64,000 bases of DNA from assembly GCA_932521025.1 (NCBI GenBank), contig OW051471.1, positions 6,510,001-6,574,000 on the forward strand, read 5' to 3'. The position numbers and the translations under genes are program-made. The notes below the pieces were generated by a model that saw only the letters and a list, made by a program, of their open reading frames with translations, was not told the DNA's origin and made no database searches. Shown one piece after another: positions 46,463-63,449 of this stretch (its first letter is position 1; every line of letters starts with the position of its first letter). Origin of the DNA: Oscheius onirici (Eukaryota > Nematoda > Chromadorea > Rhabditida > Rhabditidae).

Positions 46463-47629
46463 CCTGGATCATTCATATTGTACATATCTTGAAATAAGAC
46501 ATTTCTTTGAAACCCTTTCAAAACGATTTCCTAGTGTTATTGGTCTGGTACGCATGTCTAAAGATATCGGTGTACGTTTTGTCGAGGTCAAGGGGACTTT
46601 TGCTGTTGTTTAGAACCAGCCGACTTCGTCGTTCCTCTGTTCTGAAAATTGGCCATCATCGAGAAATTGAAAAGGCTCGTCTAACCTTGCAGGATAATTT
46701 TGCCAGGTTTCCGGAAACTGGGACCCGACTCGTCCTTATTAATCTTTTAATACCTTCACAGTCGGTACTTCTGAAGCTCCAGTCCGCCGTCGACAACTGC
46801 CATACTATCAACGAAAATGGATCTGTATTGCCACTGATATATACTGCAGATATCAGCTATCTGTTCTCTTCTCGGTTCTTGCATGGCCAGTTACTTGTAA
46901 TTCATTTTGAGCATGGCCTGAAAACGAAAAGCAGAGAAAAAGAAAACAAAAAAGTGTCGTATCAATTCCTGTAATTGATTCTATCAATGTGAGTTTTTGG
47001 CGCAAAAAAAGAGACTATCAGTCTTTCCCAAATGGTCCTTCGGGTCTCCAAGAACTATACCAAACACCGCTGTGGATTCAAGGAGGTGCACAAGGGACCG
47101 GGGAAGACCGAGCATGACACCTTCTTTCGAAGGCTGTCAGCTGTGGCGGATTCACAACTGACTGGCAAATTGCCGTCTCTTTTCACAAAAGAACGCAAGT
47201 GTCTGAGGCGCTACTGTTCGCAATGTCAACTGTCACTGGCTAGTGTAAATATTCTGTCAGAAGAGAAGTATAAAACCTGACCTGGTAGAGACAGTCATTC
47301 GCACAGCAGAGGACGTCGAGCTAGAATACTTCAGGATACTTCGCTTTTTAGAGTTTAGTCTCAACAAGTCTCGACCAGTCGCGCTTCTTTTGAACATTTG
47401 AAACATGTATTTTTTTTTCGCATCTAAACAATATGTAGCATCCAGGCTTCAAAACTTTCAAAGATCTCAGCGAAGTAAGAGTCTTGTTAGTCTGCGAGGG
47501 AGTTGTAGAAAGTGAAAGATAAATCACAGAAAATGGCGTAGAAAGATAGGAGATCCAAGAGAATGACCGGGAAAGCATCAGTATTATCTGATAAATTCAT
47601 TGTTGTTCAAACCAAGTCTTACCAATGGG
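46463..47629. other. Interval between peptide gene 4 and the ABHD14-like gene
   Basis: About 1.2 kb. A 155-codon plus-strand frame (46507-46974) is open, but it has no recognisable domain, no splice context and a biased composition, so I do not call it a gene. Nothing else stands out. Confidence 0.4.
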
Positions 47630-48437
47630 TCACAACGAGTCGTATGTCCTCACCAAGTCGAAAAAATTGACACAGAGCTCTTGAAAAGAAACGGGATTGT
47701 GGAGATGACAGGCATGTCCAGCATCTGCTATTTTTTCCAATCGAGCATGTGGGAGAGAACGCAGATTGGAGGCTGAAGAGGGACCAAGGGAGGTGTCTCG
47801 ATCGCCTATTATAATGTTTTCTGTGTTTCTATAGGCTTACCCCAAAGGACGAGAATAGGGGTCCGATAGACAGACGGTTGACCAATCTCGTGGGTGTTGG
47901 ACAAGGCGACTCCAACGACACAAGTAAAGACATCTTTGGTAAGAAGAGGAAGCATGTATTGGGCAGACATCGAAGCAGCGACGAGCATGACTTGTTTGAC
48001 GGCTAAAGCATTGAAAAAGTTCAACAACCAATTGGGTTTATCGCTTTGAGGAACTGAACCTTTCGATCGCCCACAGCCAGGCAAGTCTAGAAGACGTTTG
48101 TACAATGTAAAAGTCACAATACCTGGAGCGATGCAATGGTATCCAAGGGCTGCAAATGTGGCCATAGTGTCATGTTCTAACCAACATGAGGAGGTGTAAG
48201 CTTGTCCGTGGAGTAGCACCAATGTTGATTTGGCATAATGAGGTGGTCGAGCCTCTCGGAAAAAGACTTCATGTTCCTAAACAGTACATTTATCAATGAA
48301 TTTGTGTAGGAACTTACTCCAACTTGTACGAAGCGTTCCTCGATTTGAACCAAATGAGACAGTTTCCGACTGTTTTCCGGAATTGGTCGACTGAGATCTG
48401 CAGTCTCAAGAAGAGTCGGCGGAGAGACTATCACCAT
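47630..48437 (-). CDS. ABHD14-like alpha/beta hydrolase
   Basis: The start is MVIVSPPTLLETADLSRPIP at 48437. The first exon ends VQIEERFVQVG; the fold continues STLVLLHGQAYTSSCW, DLPGCGRSKG, then VMLVAASMSAQYMLPLL where the nucleophile serine of ABHD14 lies. GDRDTSLG supplies the likely Asp and IADAGHACHLHNP the His, so a Ser-Asp-His triad is present. It ends DLVRTYDSL at 47630. Length of about 215 residues agrees with ABHD14A/B. The mammalian ABHD14B enzyme has been reported to act as a protein-lysine deacetylase; that is family knowledge, not visible here. Confidence 0.8.
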
Positions 48438-49673
48438 TCTAAGAAAATATAGATTGACAGGAGAAACAAGGTAAAAGACTTTATCATAAAAAAATGTGTG
48501 TCCTTGTGATGAGACAAGCCAGGAAGAAACATGAAAAGAATCCAGCTGCGCTGAGTAGGGGTGTAACCAAACTGATACAATGCGTCCCGTGAGAAACCGA
48601 GACTTATTTTGAATTCCTGGACTAATGTGTGGAAACGGATAGCTGTTGGTCGAGATATTAATTGCCCTCTTATTTACACTGTCAAAACGGAAGAAAGAGA
48701 AAAGAACCAGTGTTTGAGAGGGCTTATGGAGAGGCAGATAAGAGGCCGACCCGGCTGATAGCCCTGGGTGGCACGGCAGCAAACCAAAAGCCGCAAACTG
48801 GAATCTGGCCAGTGGCAACATCGGCTTGCGTGTTTAATGGCATACACGCGGAGAGTCGTAATATGACCATGGAGGTGAGTGAAAAGAGAAAAACGACTGG
48901 GAAGAAGGAAATCGACAGTGTGGAGAGAAATTGCCTCACTCTCGACATAAGACCAGTCGTTTGAATGTCTTCTCGGAGTGGTCATCGAAATCCCTCAGGA
49001 GGTGGTCCAACACAAGTCTCTCCGGAAGCGTCCAGGGACCTGAGCAAACACCCGGCCGCCAAAACCTTCAAATCGCCTGGATTAGTGGAACGGGCTGCTT
49101 GTGTTATTAGGTGCTAGAATGAACGAATGTTGGGCAGAGAATGCGAGAGAACGGTGCCATAAAACTCTCATAAATCCACACTTGTCCTGATTTTACACAG
49201 GGTTTTCGAATCGACTACAATTGGAGAGAACCTTGAGGAAGTCCATTTCCATGAACGTATAAATGGACGGGCAAACAGACACGGAAGGCGTAATCGCGAC
49301 ACAAAACCACTCAACTCTCTTGTTTGTATATTTAGCAAGAGCATTATGCTTCTCAAGCCCAGAAAAATCAAAATGAGAAATGATTGCGGGATGGGTGTCG
49401 GACGGCAGATGGCCACTTGGACAGAGATGCATTATTCATGACGGGTCGGCGCCAGCAAACGAACACCGCTGATTCGAAGACTTGGGTCAACGCAGGCTGC
49501 TTTTCTCGCGGTCGTTTCAAACGGGTTTGCGCACAAAGGGCACCGGATTAAGCGCGCTTATGACCGGGGAGCCGCTCTTTAGTAACACGTTTTGGACATT
49601 TTACACTAGCAGGAGTATTTATCAACAAATTTAACAACAAAACCTAGTTAGAGAATGGATTGATTAAATCAGG
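48438..49673. other. Interval between ABHD14-like and MRPS25 genes
   Basis: About 1.2 kb with only short frames. No domain, repeat or RNA gene can be supported. Confidence 0.4.
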
Positions 49674-50295
49674 TTATGATTCCAACGATATTTTCCGGTC
49701 ATGTACTTAGGAGCATGAAGAAGAGCTGTGCATGGATGCTGCCCTTGGACTTCGCACATACACTGAAAATAATTAAAGCCTAGAAAATAAAGAACGTACC
49801 TGTCGTTGACATTTCGTTCCAAAATCTGCCGGATTCAATTTAGCGATTTGCTCAAGTTCTTCACGCTTTGTCACCAGTTCAGTCTTTCCCAGAGTTTTTG
49901 CAAGTTGTGATTCAATATCCTCTCGTGTCATATTTTCCAAATCGAAAAGAATTTCTCTTCGATCTTCTGAAAGTTGAGTGTTGGAAACGAAATGGGAAGA
50001 AACTAACTGAGGTAGGCTCTGGCAAATGGAGTGATCACCGTGTCACAATGCTTGACAAGTTGCACTTTGGGGTTGTGGAATTGAAGCTGAGCCCAGTGCC
50101 AGAAGACGAATTCCCGAGCTCCTAGTTGTCGTTCATTCGGTAATCGATGAAAACCCATCGAAAATACCTGCAAAAAGAGATTGGGCAAATAGAAGAGAAG
50201 AGTCCCACCTGTACGTTATCCCTGAACTTTATTTTGCCTTGCTGCAAATAGTAAAAAGTCCGCCGAAGCGGCATGTTACCGTGCATGAACGGCAT
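49674..50295 (-). CDS. mrps25: Mitochondrial ribosomal protein S25 (mS25)
   Basis: A small-subunit protein of the mitochondrial ribosome. The start MPFMHGNMPLRRTFYYLQQG at 50295 matches the family N-terminus (MP...PIRRTxxYL), with no cleaved presequence obvious. It continues KIKFRDNVQVFSMGF, REFVFWHWAQLQFHNPKVQL, and VITPFARAYL, and ends GTKCQRQCMCEVQGQHPC, MTGKYRWNHNLI at 49674. The cysteine-rich CxRxCxCExxGxxPC segment is characteristic. Three short introns. Confidence 0.88.
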
Positions 50296-50500
50296 TTTGC
50301 TTAAAACAATAACTTGCGAACAGGCGGAAAATCATAAAACATAGCGTGGAGGAGATAAACCTTGAGATATTAGAAACAAGAAAAAAAATAATAGAAGTTT
50401 TATAAAAAATCACGCAATAAAAACACCGTGTTATAGGTAACACTGGAATAACAAGGCAAGTTCCTAGAGAGAATCAATGCGACTTGCCCACAGCTCGAGA

Positions 50501-51772
50501 TTATTTGGCAGAGTTGACGACTTCACCAAAGATCTGAGACAGACTTGTGAATAAACAGACAGAAAGCCACCTTATGACAATGTCAGCAACTCCGATAGTG
50601 AACTGAGAGCCGAGGGTGTCAAAGCGAGCGAGAAATTGGCTCATCTCGCGAACAACTGTGTCCAGCTCGAGGTTGTTCTGCATAACTCGGTCGATCTGCA
50701 AGAAAATTGTTACTAGAGTTGTTCAATTATTATCTAACCTTAACTAGCCATTCTCTCTGATGAGCAGCTTGAATCGCGTGAGATGGTTGGTAAGAGAACA
50801 GTCCCAAAGTCGAACCGAGCAGCTGCCAAGTTGCAACTCGAGATTTTATGGTTCCGTCAGTAAAAGACAGAAGGAAGTTGTCTGTATTGCTTTTTTTATT
50901 ATAGGATGAAAAATGTTACCTCCTTGTTCCACATTGACCGACGAGTCACCTCGTTCCGTTTTATTTGAAACAGCTCCTGAAAAACGAACTCCTCTTTTCT
51001 CTCCAACTTTCGAAAGAGCCTCGATCCAGTACAGGTCGCTCTTCGTAACTGTCAGCTTCAAATCTCCAGCTTCTGAACAATAAATAATTTTAGAGCAGAA
51101 AGTCGTTTACTTTGGGACGAGAATTGGGCCAGAGTCGGTTTTATACAAGCAGTAAGAGATTGTCCAGTTTCCGTAGATTGCTTGTCTTCCTAAATACAGT
51201 ATTTCGGAAAATATCTAAATTAGAGCCAACTTTGAAATGCCACTGAGATCCGGAGGAATTAAAATTGATAGCCTTTCCCTTTGTAGGATGCTCTGGAGCT
51301 TCACCAGAAACCTTGGACTTTGCTTCTTGCTTGGCTGCCTTGCGTGCTTCCTTCTTGGCATCTCTATCCCTTTTTACGCCACTAGCTTCAGCCGGAGCAG
51401 CTATAACTGGAGCCGCAACTAAAGCGGGCTTCGTTTCAGGCTTGATAGTACCTTAACAAAATTTAGCACTTGATCGGGAAGAAGTTACCTTTCTGCTTGA
51501 GAAGAGCATTCAGTTTTTCACCTAGAGAAGTGAGCGAGGCGATGAGATCCATTTGTTTTTTCTCGACCAGCTTCGCTGGGTCAACGAGATGAACGTCTCC
51601 ATTACATTGACCATTCTAAAATAAGAATAAAGTGAAACTAAGGTACAAGACATGCTGTGTGGTTTCCTCCATTAGCCGACTCATGATAGCTGGGAAGAGT
51701 GTAGACAACTCCAACTGGTGTAGTATCCACATGGTTTGGCATATATGCCGGCAGCTCGTACATGGCAGCCAT
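50501..51772 (-). CDS. aimp2: AIMP2, scaffold of the multi-tRNA-synthetase complex
   Basis: A non-catalytic scaffold that binds lysyl- and other tRNA synthetases. The start MAAMYELPAYMPNH at 51772 and the next motif VVYTLPSYH resemble the N-terminal KRS-binding segment of AIMP2. A leucine-rich helix (QMDLIASLTSLGEKLNALL) follows. A middle lysine/alanine-rich linker (KRDRDAKKEARKAAKQEAKS) precedes the GST-like C-terminal domain: LYWIEALSKVG, ATWQLLGSTLGLF, REMSQFLARFDTLGSQ, FTIGVADIVIRWLSV. It ends at 50501. The charged linker resembles those of MetRS/GluRS-type WHEP regions and could be lineage-specific. Divergent promoter with the E3BP-like gene (51773-52017). Confidence 0.72.
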
Positions 51773-52017
51773 CTGAATGTTATTTTTTTGTGGAAAAACA
51801 GACAAAATGACAATAATACAAAGAGAAAAACAATGAGCAAAAGCCCAAAAACCCCAGAATGCGATGTCTAACTAAAAGTACGTACGCTACGCCTAACATT
51901 TTCACTGCGACGAGCATTTTGAGTGATATTGTTATTTTTCTTCTTGTTTTTTTGCTTATTCCTATTTTCCACATCATTTTATAGACTTGTGGTAGTCTAA
52001 TCGGAAGAACAGCCCAT

Positions 52018-53293
52018 ATGAAATCGTCACTAGTTCGTTTTTCATCATCTGTAGCTGCTACATCTCGTGGGTATGTTGTATTTGATTTCTTGAGACGAGC
52101 AAGTTTTTAGACCAGCAGGATTATGCGGACCTGCTGTGCGTCTTCTTATTCAGCAATATGGAATTAACGACCAGGATGTAAAGGCATCTGGACCGAAAAA
52201 GAATATCTTGAAAAGGTGAACAACTTATATGCTTTGGAACACGACATTTCAGCGATGTGCTTACTCTTATTTCCACAAGAGGTCTACAGCCGCTTCCAGT
52301 CAAGACTGTTCCCCCTCTTGATCCTAAAACAAACGTGCAAGTTGCAAATGTTTGTTTTCTTATATATCTCTTTAACAAAAAAAATTTAGCCGCAACCGGT
52401 TCTCGGATCCAAACGAACTATCGAAAAGTACACCGATATTCCGCTTAGCAATATTCGTTCTACAATTGCAAAACGCTTGACTCAGTCGAAGGTACACTTC
52501 ACACTAGCATCTTTCTAGTTTTGGTTAGAAAACAATTCCTCATGCGTATCAATCGGTAGAAGTTCGCTCCGATGCCCTGCAGTCACTTAGAAAACAATTG
52601 AAAGAAGACGGAGTTACAGTTTCCATCAACGATTTCATTGTGAAAGCTTGTGGACTTGCTTTACGAGTACGTTTTTTACAAGCTGTTTTTAGTTTGTGGC
52701 AATAGGCAGCACCTGGAGTCAACGTTCAGTGGAATGGAGAAGACGGCGTTCTACTGCCAACTGTAGACATTTCTGTAGCCGTGGCTACGCCTACCGGGCT
52801 GATAACTCCCATTGTGAAAAATGCCGATTTTCTTGGAGTCAGAGAAATTTCCCAACGGATCAGAGATCTTGCCATGAAGGCCCGTGATGGAAAGCTGCAG
52901 CCAACTGAATTCCAAGGAGGATCTTTCACGTTTGTTCAAATACTCTCTTGATATCAACTGTGTCGTTGAGAATTTCGAATCTTGGAATGTTTGGAAGTGT
53001 CGATAATTTCACAGCCATAATCAATCCGCCACAGGCAGCTATTCTAACAGTTGGAGGGAACCGTCTAGAATTAAATGGAAAAGCGGAAACAGAAAACAGG
53101 TTGGTTGATTTCTCTTTTAAAACGTTTACCTCGCAGATTCACGCTCACACTTTGCTATGATGGACGAGTCATCGATGAACACTCTGCTTTAACTTTTCTC
53201 TCTCATGTAGCTCAGTCCCTCAGTGATCCGGAATTCATGATCGGAGAGCCTATTGATCCAGCTCTAAACTTCGACTTTGCCCGGTTATTGTAG
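52018..53293 (+). CDS. Pyruvate dehydrogenase E3-binding protein-like (PDHX/DLAT-2)
   Basis: Start [18 protein letters not shown] at 52018 looks like a mitochondrial presequence. The next segment, [20 protein letters not shown] ending in [12 protein letters not shown], is a peripheral subunit-binding domain for E3. The E2 core follows: [76 protein letters not shown]. The catalytic HxxxDG segment is replaced by [10 protein letters not shown], so the acetyltransferase histidine is missing as in PDHX. It ends [10 protein letters not shown] at 53293. No lipoyl domain precedes the E3-binding domain, and none fits in the 245-base gap upstream. C. elegans dlat-2 is the probable counterpart. Confidence 0.8.
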
Positions 53294-53771
53294 CTTAGAA
53301 TACGAGGTTTTTCTAACGGTGCATTTTTAAACTAGGCAAAAACGAATAGATTGAATGAACTTTTTTAAAATGCTTGTTGTGAATATGGCGTGGTTTACCC
53401 CAATACTCCCTCACTCCAAGTCCTTTTCGGCTCTGACTCATTGGAACTGCGATGGAATGTCAAGATAAGTTGATCATGACGGATGGCTTAGCCTGCTAAC
53501 TAAAATTCATCAGAACAATTGGTTGCAAATCTCGGGAATATCACATCCCTTGAAATACAGTGTTCTCATCGTTCGCACACACATGGCATCCTATTTTTGT
53601 TTACGGTAATTTGATGCTCGCATATGTAATTTTGGCGCTTCTGCCCAAATTGGACCTAATTGCGCGGGTGACTCTAGATAACCTCATCATTCGAGACAGA
53701 TGTCACCCAATTGAGACGAGAACAAAAAACATGTTCGTCGTAAAACAATGAGCGTTTTTTTCAAGACTCGG
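53294..53771. other. Interval upstream of the hAT-like MITE
   Basis: About 480 bases. Short frames only; no supported feature. Confidence 0.4.
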
Positions 53772-53779
53772 CTGATAAT

Positions 53780-54045
53780 TATACTTGGGCACGGGCCGAA
53801 ATTTTTCGGCTCGACGGGGTAGGGCGAGCCGAGTCGGCTCGAGCCTAAAGAAAAACGAAAATTTTACGAAATTCTAAAAAGGGATTCCCATTTTTAATAG
53901 AAGTTGTGTTATAGCTTCAGAGGAACAAAGTTATAGTAGATACGCACTACCCAGTAATTTATAACATTACACTTGACATTTTGTCCTGTTTTGCCAAAAA
54001 ATAGACGAAAATTTGACATTTTTTGGCACGAGCCGCCCAAGTGTA
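53780..54045. mobile_element. 266-bp hAT-type MITE with 8-bp target duplication
   Basis: The ends TATACTTGGGC and GCCCAAGTGTA are inverted with one mismatch, and are followed by further matching ACGGGCCGAAA and TTTTGGCACGAGCC. CTGATAAT stands directly before (53772-53779) and directly after (54046-54053). An 8-bp target duplication is the rule for hAT transposons. No coding frame is inside. Confidence 0.85.
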
Positions 54046-54065
54046 CTGATAATGCATTTTCAGAA

Positions 54066-54677
54066 ATGATTTTCAAACTTGCTCCATTTGCTGTTGGTCG
54101 TGTATTCATTCGCGGACCACATTTTTTGGCAAGTGTTCCTTTGAAGAGAAGGGGCGTCGACGGAAATGTTGATGCAGAGCAGTTCAAAAACAAGGTGGGC
54201 TACAAGTTTTATTTTTCATCCTGTTCATTTTCAGCCAGTTTTGCTTTATTATAGTGCCGGCTGGTGTGGTTAGTTTACATTTTGTCCTCGAATATATTTT
54301 TTGAGGACAATGTAAAACGTTGACGCCCAAGATCAAAAAATTCTACGAAGGACTCGGTTCTCGTAAAGACGAAATGGAGGTGGTCTGGATCTCGAACGAT
54401 AAGGAAGAATCTCACCAGATGGATTATTATGAAAAGATGCCGGATTGGGCCTACATCCCGTTTGATTCGGGATCTAGCAAAAAGTTTGTTGTATTGAGAT
54501 TTCTCAAACTCCGCTTTTAGATCCCTTTCGGAGAAGTTTAAAGCTGAAATCATTCCTGTCCTGAAAGTCGTTAACAGCAAAGGAGAGACCATTTCCGATA
54601 GAGCTAGAGCTGAAATCGAGGAATTCGTAAAGAAAGATCCCGCCACTGCATTGGACAACTGGAAGAAGAAAATCTAA
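54066..54677 (+). CDS. Nucleoredoxin/tryparedoxin-like thioredoxin-fold protein
   Basis: The start MIFKLAPFAVGRVFIRGPHF at 54066 is 12 bases after the MITE target duplication. A first intron splits KNKP; the next exon gives VLLYYSAGWCGQCKTLTPKI across a short intron, supplying a CGQC redox site. EMEVVWISNDKEESHQMDYY and PDWAYIPFDSGS follow as in the thioredoxin_8 family, and IIPVLKVVNSKGETISDRA provides the cis-proline strand. It ends LDNWKKKI at 54677, about 155 residues. Close relatives include nematode nucleoredoxin-like proteins. Physiological substrate unknown. The stop is 81 bases from the convergent Schlafen-like gene. Confidence 0.82.
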
Positions 54678-54758
54678 CAAATTTTTAGTGAAACCACTGT
54701 TTATAAAGAAAATTAGTGCGTTTAGAAACGACGTATAAAATAAAATGTTTTAGATAGT

Positions 54759-55587
54759 TTAGACTTCCAGATTGTCCGTATTATAATGCTGACGAACTTC
54801 ATCGATTGATAGCATTTTGTTGGAACCGTTGCGTCTTCTGTATGCGAGACCTTCTTCGTTCTGATAGATAGTTCCATCGGGCGATTTTGAAATATTGATA
54901 ATGATCAGATAGAGCTTCGCCTGGCTCAGCGTCAACAAATGACAGTCGCATTTCTTTCCAGCGATAAGGTGCTCCCTCATGTACCATTCCTATGATTCCA
55001 AATTGACCGAAATATCAAAAAACCAACCGAAAGCGGTCTATCAACAGCTATATCTCCATCATCCGAAAAGTCGTCTCCGTCGCTTTCGTAAGCAAGGTTT
55101 TCCTCTTTGTTATCTTTCATTTCGAAAAGTTCTTCAAAATGCACTTTGACTAGTTCAGGAGGCACAGGGGGAGTGAAATTATTGAGACAATGATGAAGAT
55201 TCAGGTAGAAGTGATCAATCTGAATACATCGTTAGTCATAAAAAAACCCAGCATTCTAACCATGTTTTTCGTCAGTCGAAGACCTTTCACGAGACCTTCG
55301 TCATCTACTCCGATGAACATATTTCCTCCCGAAGAGTTCAAAAAGGCAGAAATGGTTCTATAGAAGTATGCAATACAAAAAAGTTTACAACATACTTGCT
55401 TGCCGGTTGCATTGTCCGGATGATACGACCTCGTTCACTTGTACTACATCTGAATCACGCTATTTAGAAATGTCAGAAAAGAAACGTACTTGGAAGGAAC
55501 TTCGGACAAACATAGCCGTGTGTGCATCTTGAACTCATTGTGTCCATCTTCTTCCACGGTCACTTTTGTACCAGCCATCAAGACCAT
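54759..55587 (-). CDS. Schlafen-like protein with AlbA_2 domain
   Basis: The start MVLMAGTKVTVEEDGHNE at 55587. The core TISAFLNSSGGNMFIGVDDE, continuing GLVKGLRLTKNMIDHFYLN, is the AlbA_2/Schlafen core motif (SAFxNSxGGxxxxGVDDxG). After it NNFTPPVPPELVKVHFEELF and an acidic stretch (ESDGDDFSDDGD), then a strand CHLLTLSQAKLYLIIINIS and YQNEEGLAYRRRNGSNKM near the end, like the RRxxGSNK feature of SLFNL1-type proteins. It ends YNTDNLEV at 54759. About 220 residues, a single-domain form without helicase. Schlafen-fold proteins act as tRNA or piRNA-precursor endoribonucleases in animals (PUCH in C. elegans). Catalytic acidic residues cannot be placed with confidence here. Confidence 0.68.
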
Positions 55588-55636
55588 TCTAAAAGAAGTA
55601 AATAAAGCTAATGCCGAGTGGGTCAAAAGTATGCGC

Positions 55637-56467
55637 TAAAGTCTGTTCAAAAAAAGAACGCAACAGTAACCCATAAATATTTCGCTTCGAGAACCACAAA
55701 CCCCTGATTTTCCACGGCGTTTCAACAACTTGTACACCTGTTTGAATGAGACGTAATGCCGCCCAGTTTCATTATTACAGTATACTACAGTAATCGCTTA
55801 CTGTATTCCTCTGGCGAGCAATTCAAACGTGATTTTTTTTTTCGATAAATCGGATTTTTCTAGGTTGTTCTAACCTAGCAAATGATCCTTTTTTTTACCC
55901 TTTTTTCGTCAATTTCGCGTGATTGAACATCGTGAAGAAGTTGCCAAAGAGGAAAACTAACTTTGCCTCAAATAAGCACTAAAAACACCTGCTGCTTTTA
56001 TTCTACGTGGGACGTTCAAATGCAAGAAAAATGATATTCCAGTGATGAAGAACCTGAATCTGATGAGAGGACTGTAAAAATTGAAAATGCCTATATTCCG
56101 AAAGATTTCGTTCCTTGTAGGGTTAGACGATACTAATTTGATTTTCTTGTCATTTATGCAGCTATACTGAGCTAGTTTAGGAAAAGGACATATAAACGTC
56201 GAAAAATGGATGCTTTCGCGCGATATTAGTCCAGAATAAAAATAATAAATTTGGAAATTTTGAATTGCCGCCAAAAAAGTGTACATGCCGTTTCCACTGT
56301 ATTGTAACGCCGTGTTTCAGAGTAAGCTGCAACAATTCAAACCGATTTCTTGATTTTCTCAACGGTAAATTGCCGCGCTTCAGGGGTTTGTGGTTCTCGA
56401 AGCGAAATATTTATGGATTACTGTTGCGTTCTTTTTTTTTTTTTTTTTTTTTTTTTGAACAGACTAT
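55637..56467. mobile_element. 831-bp MITE with ~70-bp inverted termini
   Basis: The left arm TAAAGTCTGTTCAAAAAAAG continues AACGCAACAGTAACCCATAAATATTTCGC to ACCCCTGA. The right arm is the reverse complement, TCAGGGGTTTGTGGTTCTCG to GAACAGACTATA at 56467, with a long T-run near its end. Interior A/T-rich, no transposase. The outer ends equal those of 14807-14994, so they belong to one terminal family. Confidence 0.85.
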
Positions 56468-56512
56468 AAAGAAGCTGATAGAAAACCTCACTGTGGGAGC
56501 GGCTAGTAAAGT

Positions 56513-56695
56513 GGGGCTGACTCGCGGTAAAAATGTTCGATTTGACAAAGGTCACTTTGCAAAAATTTTGGCCGAGTGTCCAATGTTTGTACGCTGTAGC
56601 TAATTTAATCTGTAATTATTGGATACTCACAATCAGTCAAGATTTTTGCAAAGTGACCATTTTAAATTCGAACATTTCCGCTGCAAGACAGCCCC
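56513..56695. mobile_element. 183-bp MITE with GTAAAGT target duplication
   Basis: The ends GGGGCTGACTCGCGG and (C)CGCTGCAAGACAGCCCC are imperfect inverted repeats, continuing with AATGTTCGATTTGACAAAGG against AAATTCGAACATTT and GGTCACTTTGCAAAAATTTT against AGATTTTTGCAAAGTGACC. GTAAAGT occurs directly before (56506-56512) and after (56696-56702). A 7-8 bp duplication is hAT- or P-like. Confidence 0.75.
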
Positions 56696-57047
56696 GTAAA
56701 GTTGGCAACAAACTGGTGCGACAAATGTTGGGATGCTTTTTGAATGGCGGATGTTTAGCATTCGAACTGGTGCCATACTTAGTCATACTGTAAGATGCCG
56801 TACTTCTGAAGGTCGCAAAGTGTTTGTGGCTATTTATGCAACGATTTTCAAGATAAAATGTTCATTTTGAACAAAATCACAATCTGGCACCGTGTGAATA
56901 ATACAATAAAAAGTAGGACTAGAAAAATATTGCCTGTGATTGAATCACAACAAAAGGCAGCCGACAGAAAGGTTCTAATACCGGTAGCAAACAGTCGATT
57001 GGTCGAAAACAATCGAGACCCGAAAAGAAATCTGAGAAAGCAAGAGT

Positions 57048-63077
<6,030 letters not shown>

Positions 63078-63449
63078 TAGGAAGCTGAATATTACATAGC
63101 ATAGACCGAGTTAGAACTGATGGTCGCGCGGAAAAACTGACCACCAACGGGGGCGGACTGGCCACGCCCACCTCTCTGCCCTTTAACCTCGCGGGAGGTC
63201 TCAACTTGGAACTTAATTGGGCAGATTATCCAACGGAACTTCTGATGCTATCGAGAATGAGAATAATGGAAGTTGACTTGCAGAGTTGCGACGCTTTAGA
63301 GGGAACACTGGATGAATGTATAGAAAAAGAGAACCACAAAGCTTTGGGGAAACAAGAAGACCATGTCTTCTCTCTCATCTTTCGAATCCTAATTGTTTTT
63401 TTCCTCTCACTAAATCAAAAAAGCCGAGATTACCCTCCGTAATTAGAGG
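63078..63449. other. Divergent promoter interval, UNC-5 and next gene
   Basis: About 370 bases. A plus-strand frame (63206-63442) is open but has no recognisable features. Likely promoter of both genes. Confidence 0.35.

Noticed and set aside
46507-46974. 155-codon open frame on the plus strand
   Set aside because: No signal, domain or family resemblance, no splice context, and it starts just after the last peptide gene; a chance open frame is more likely.
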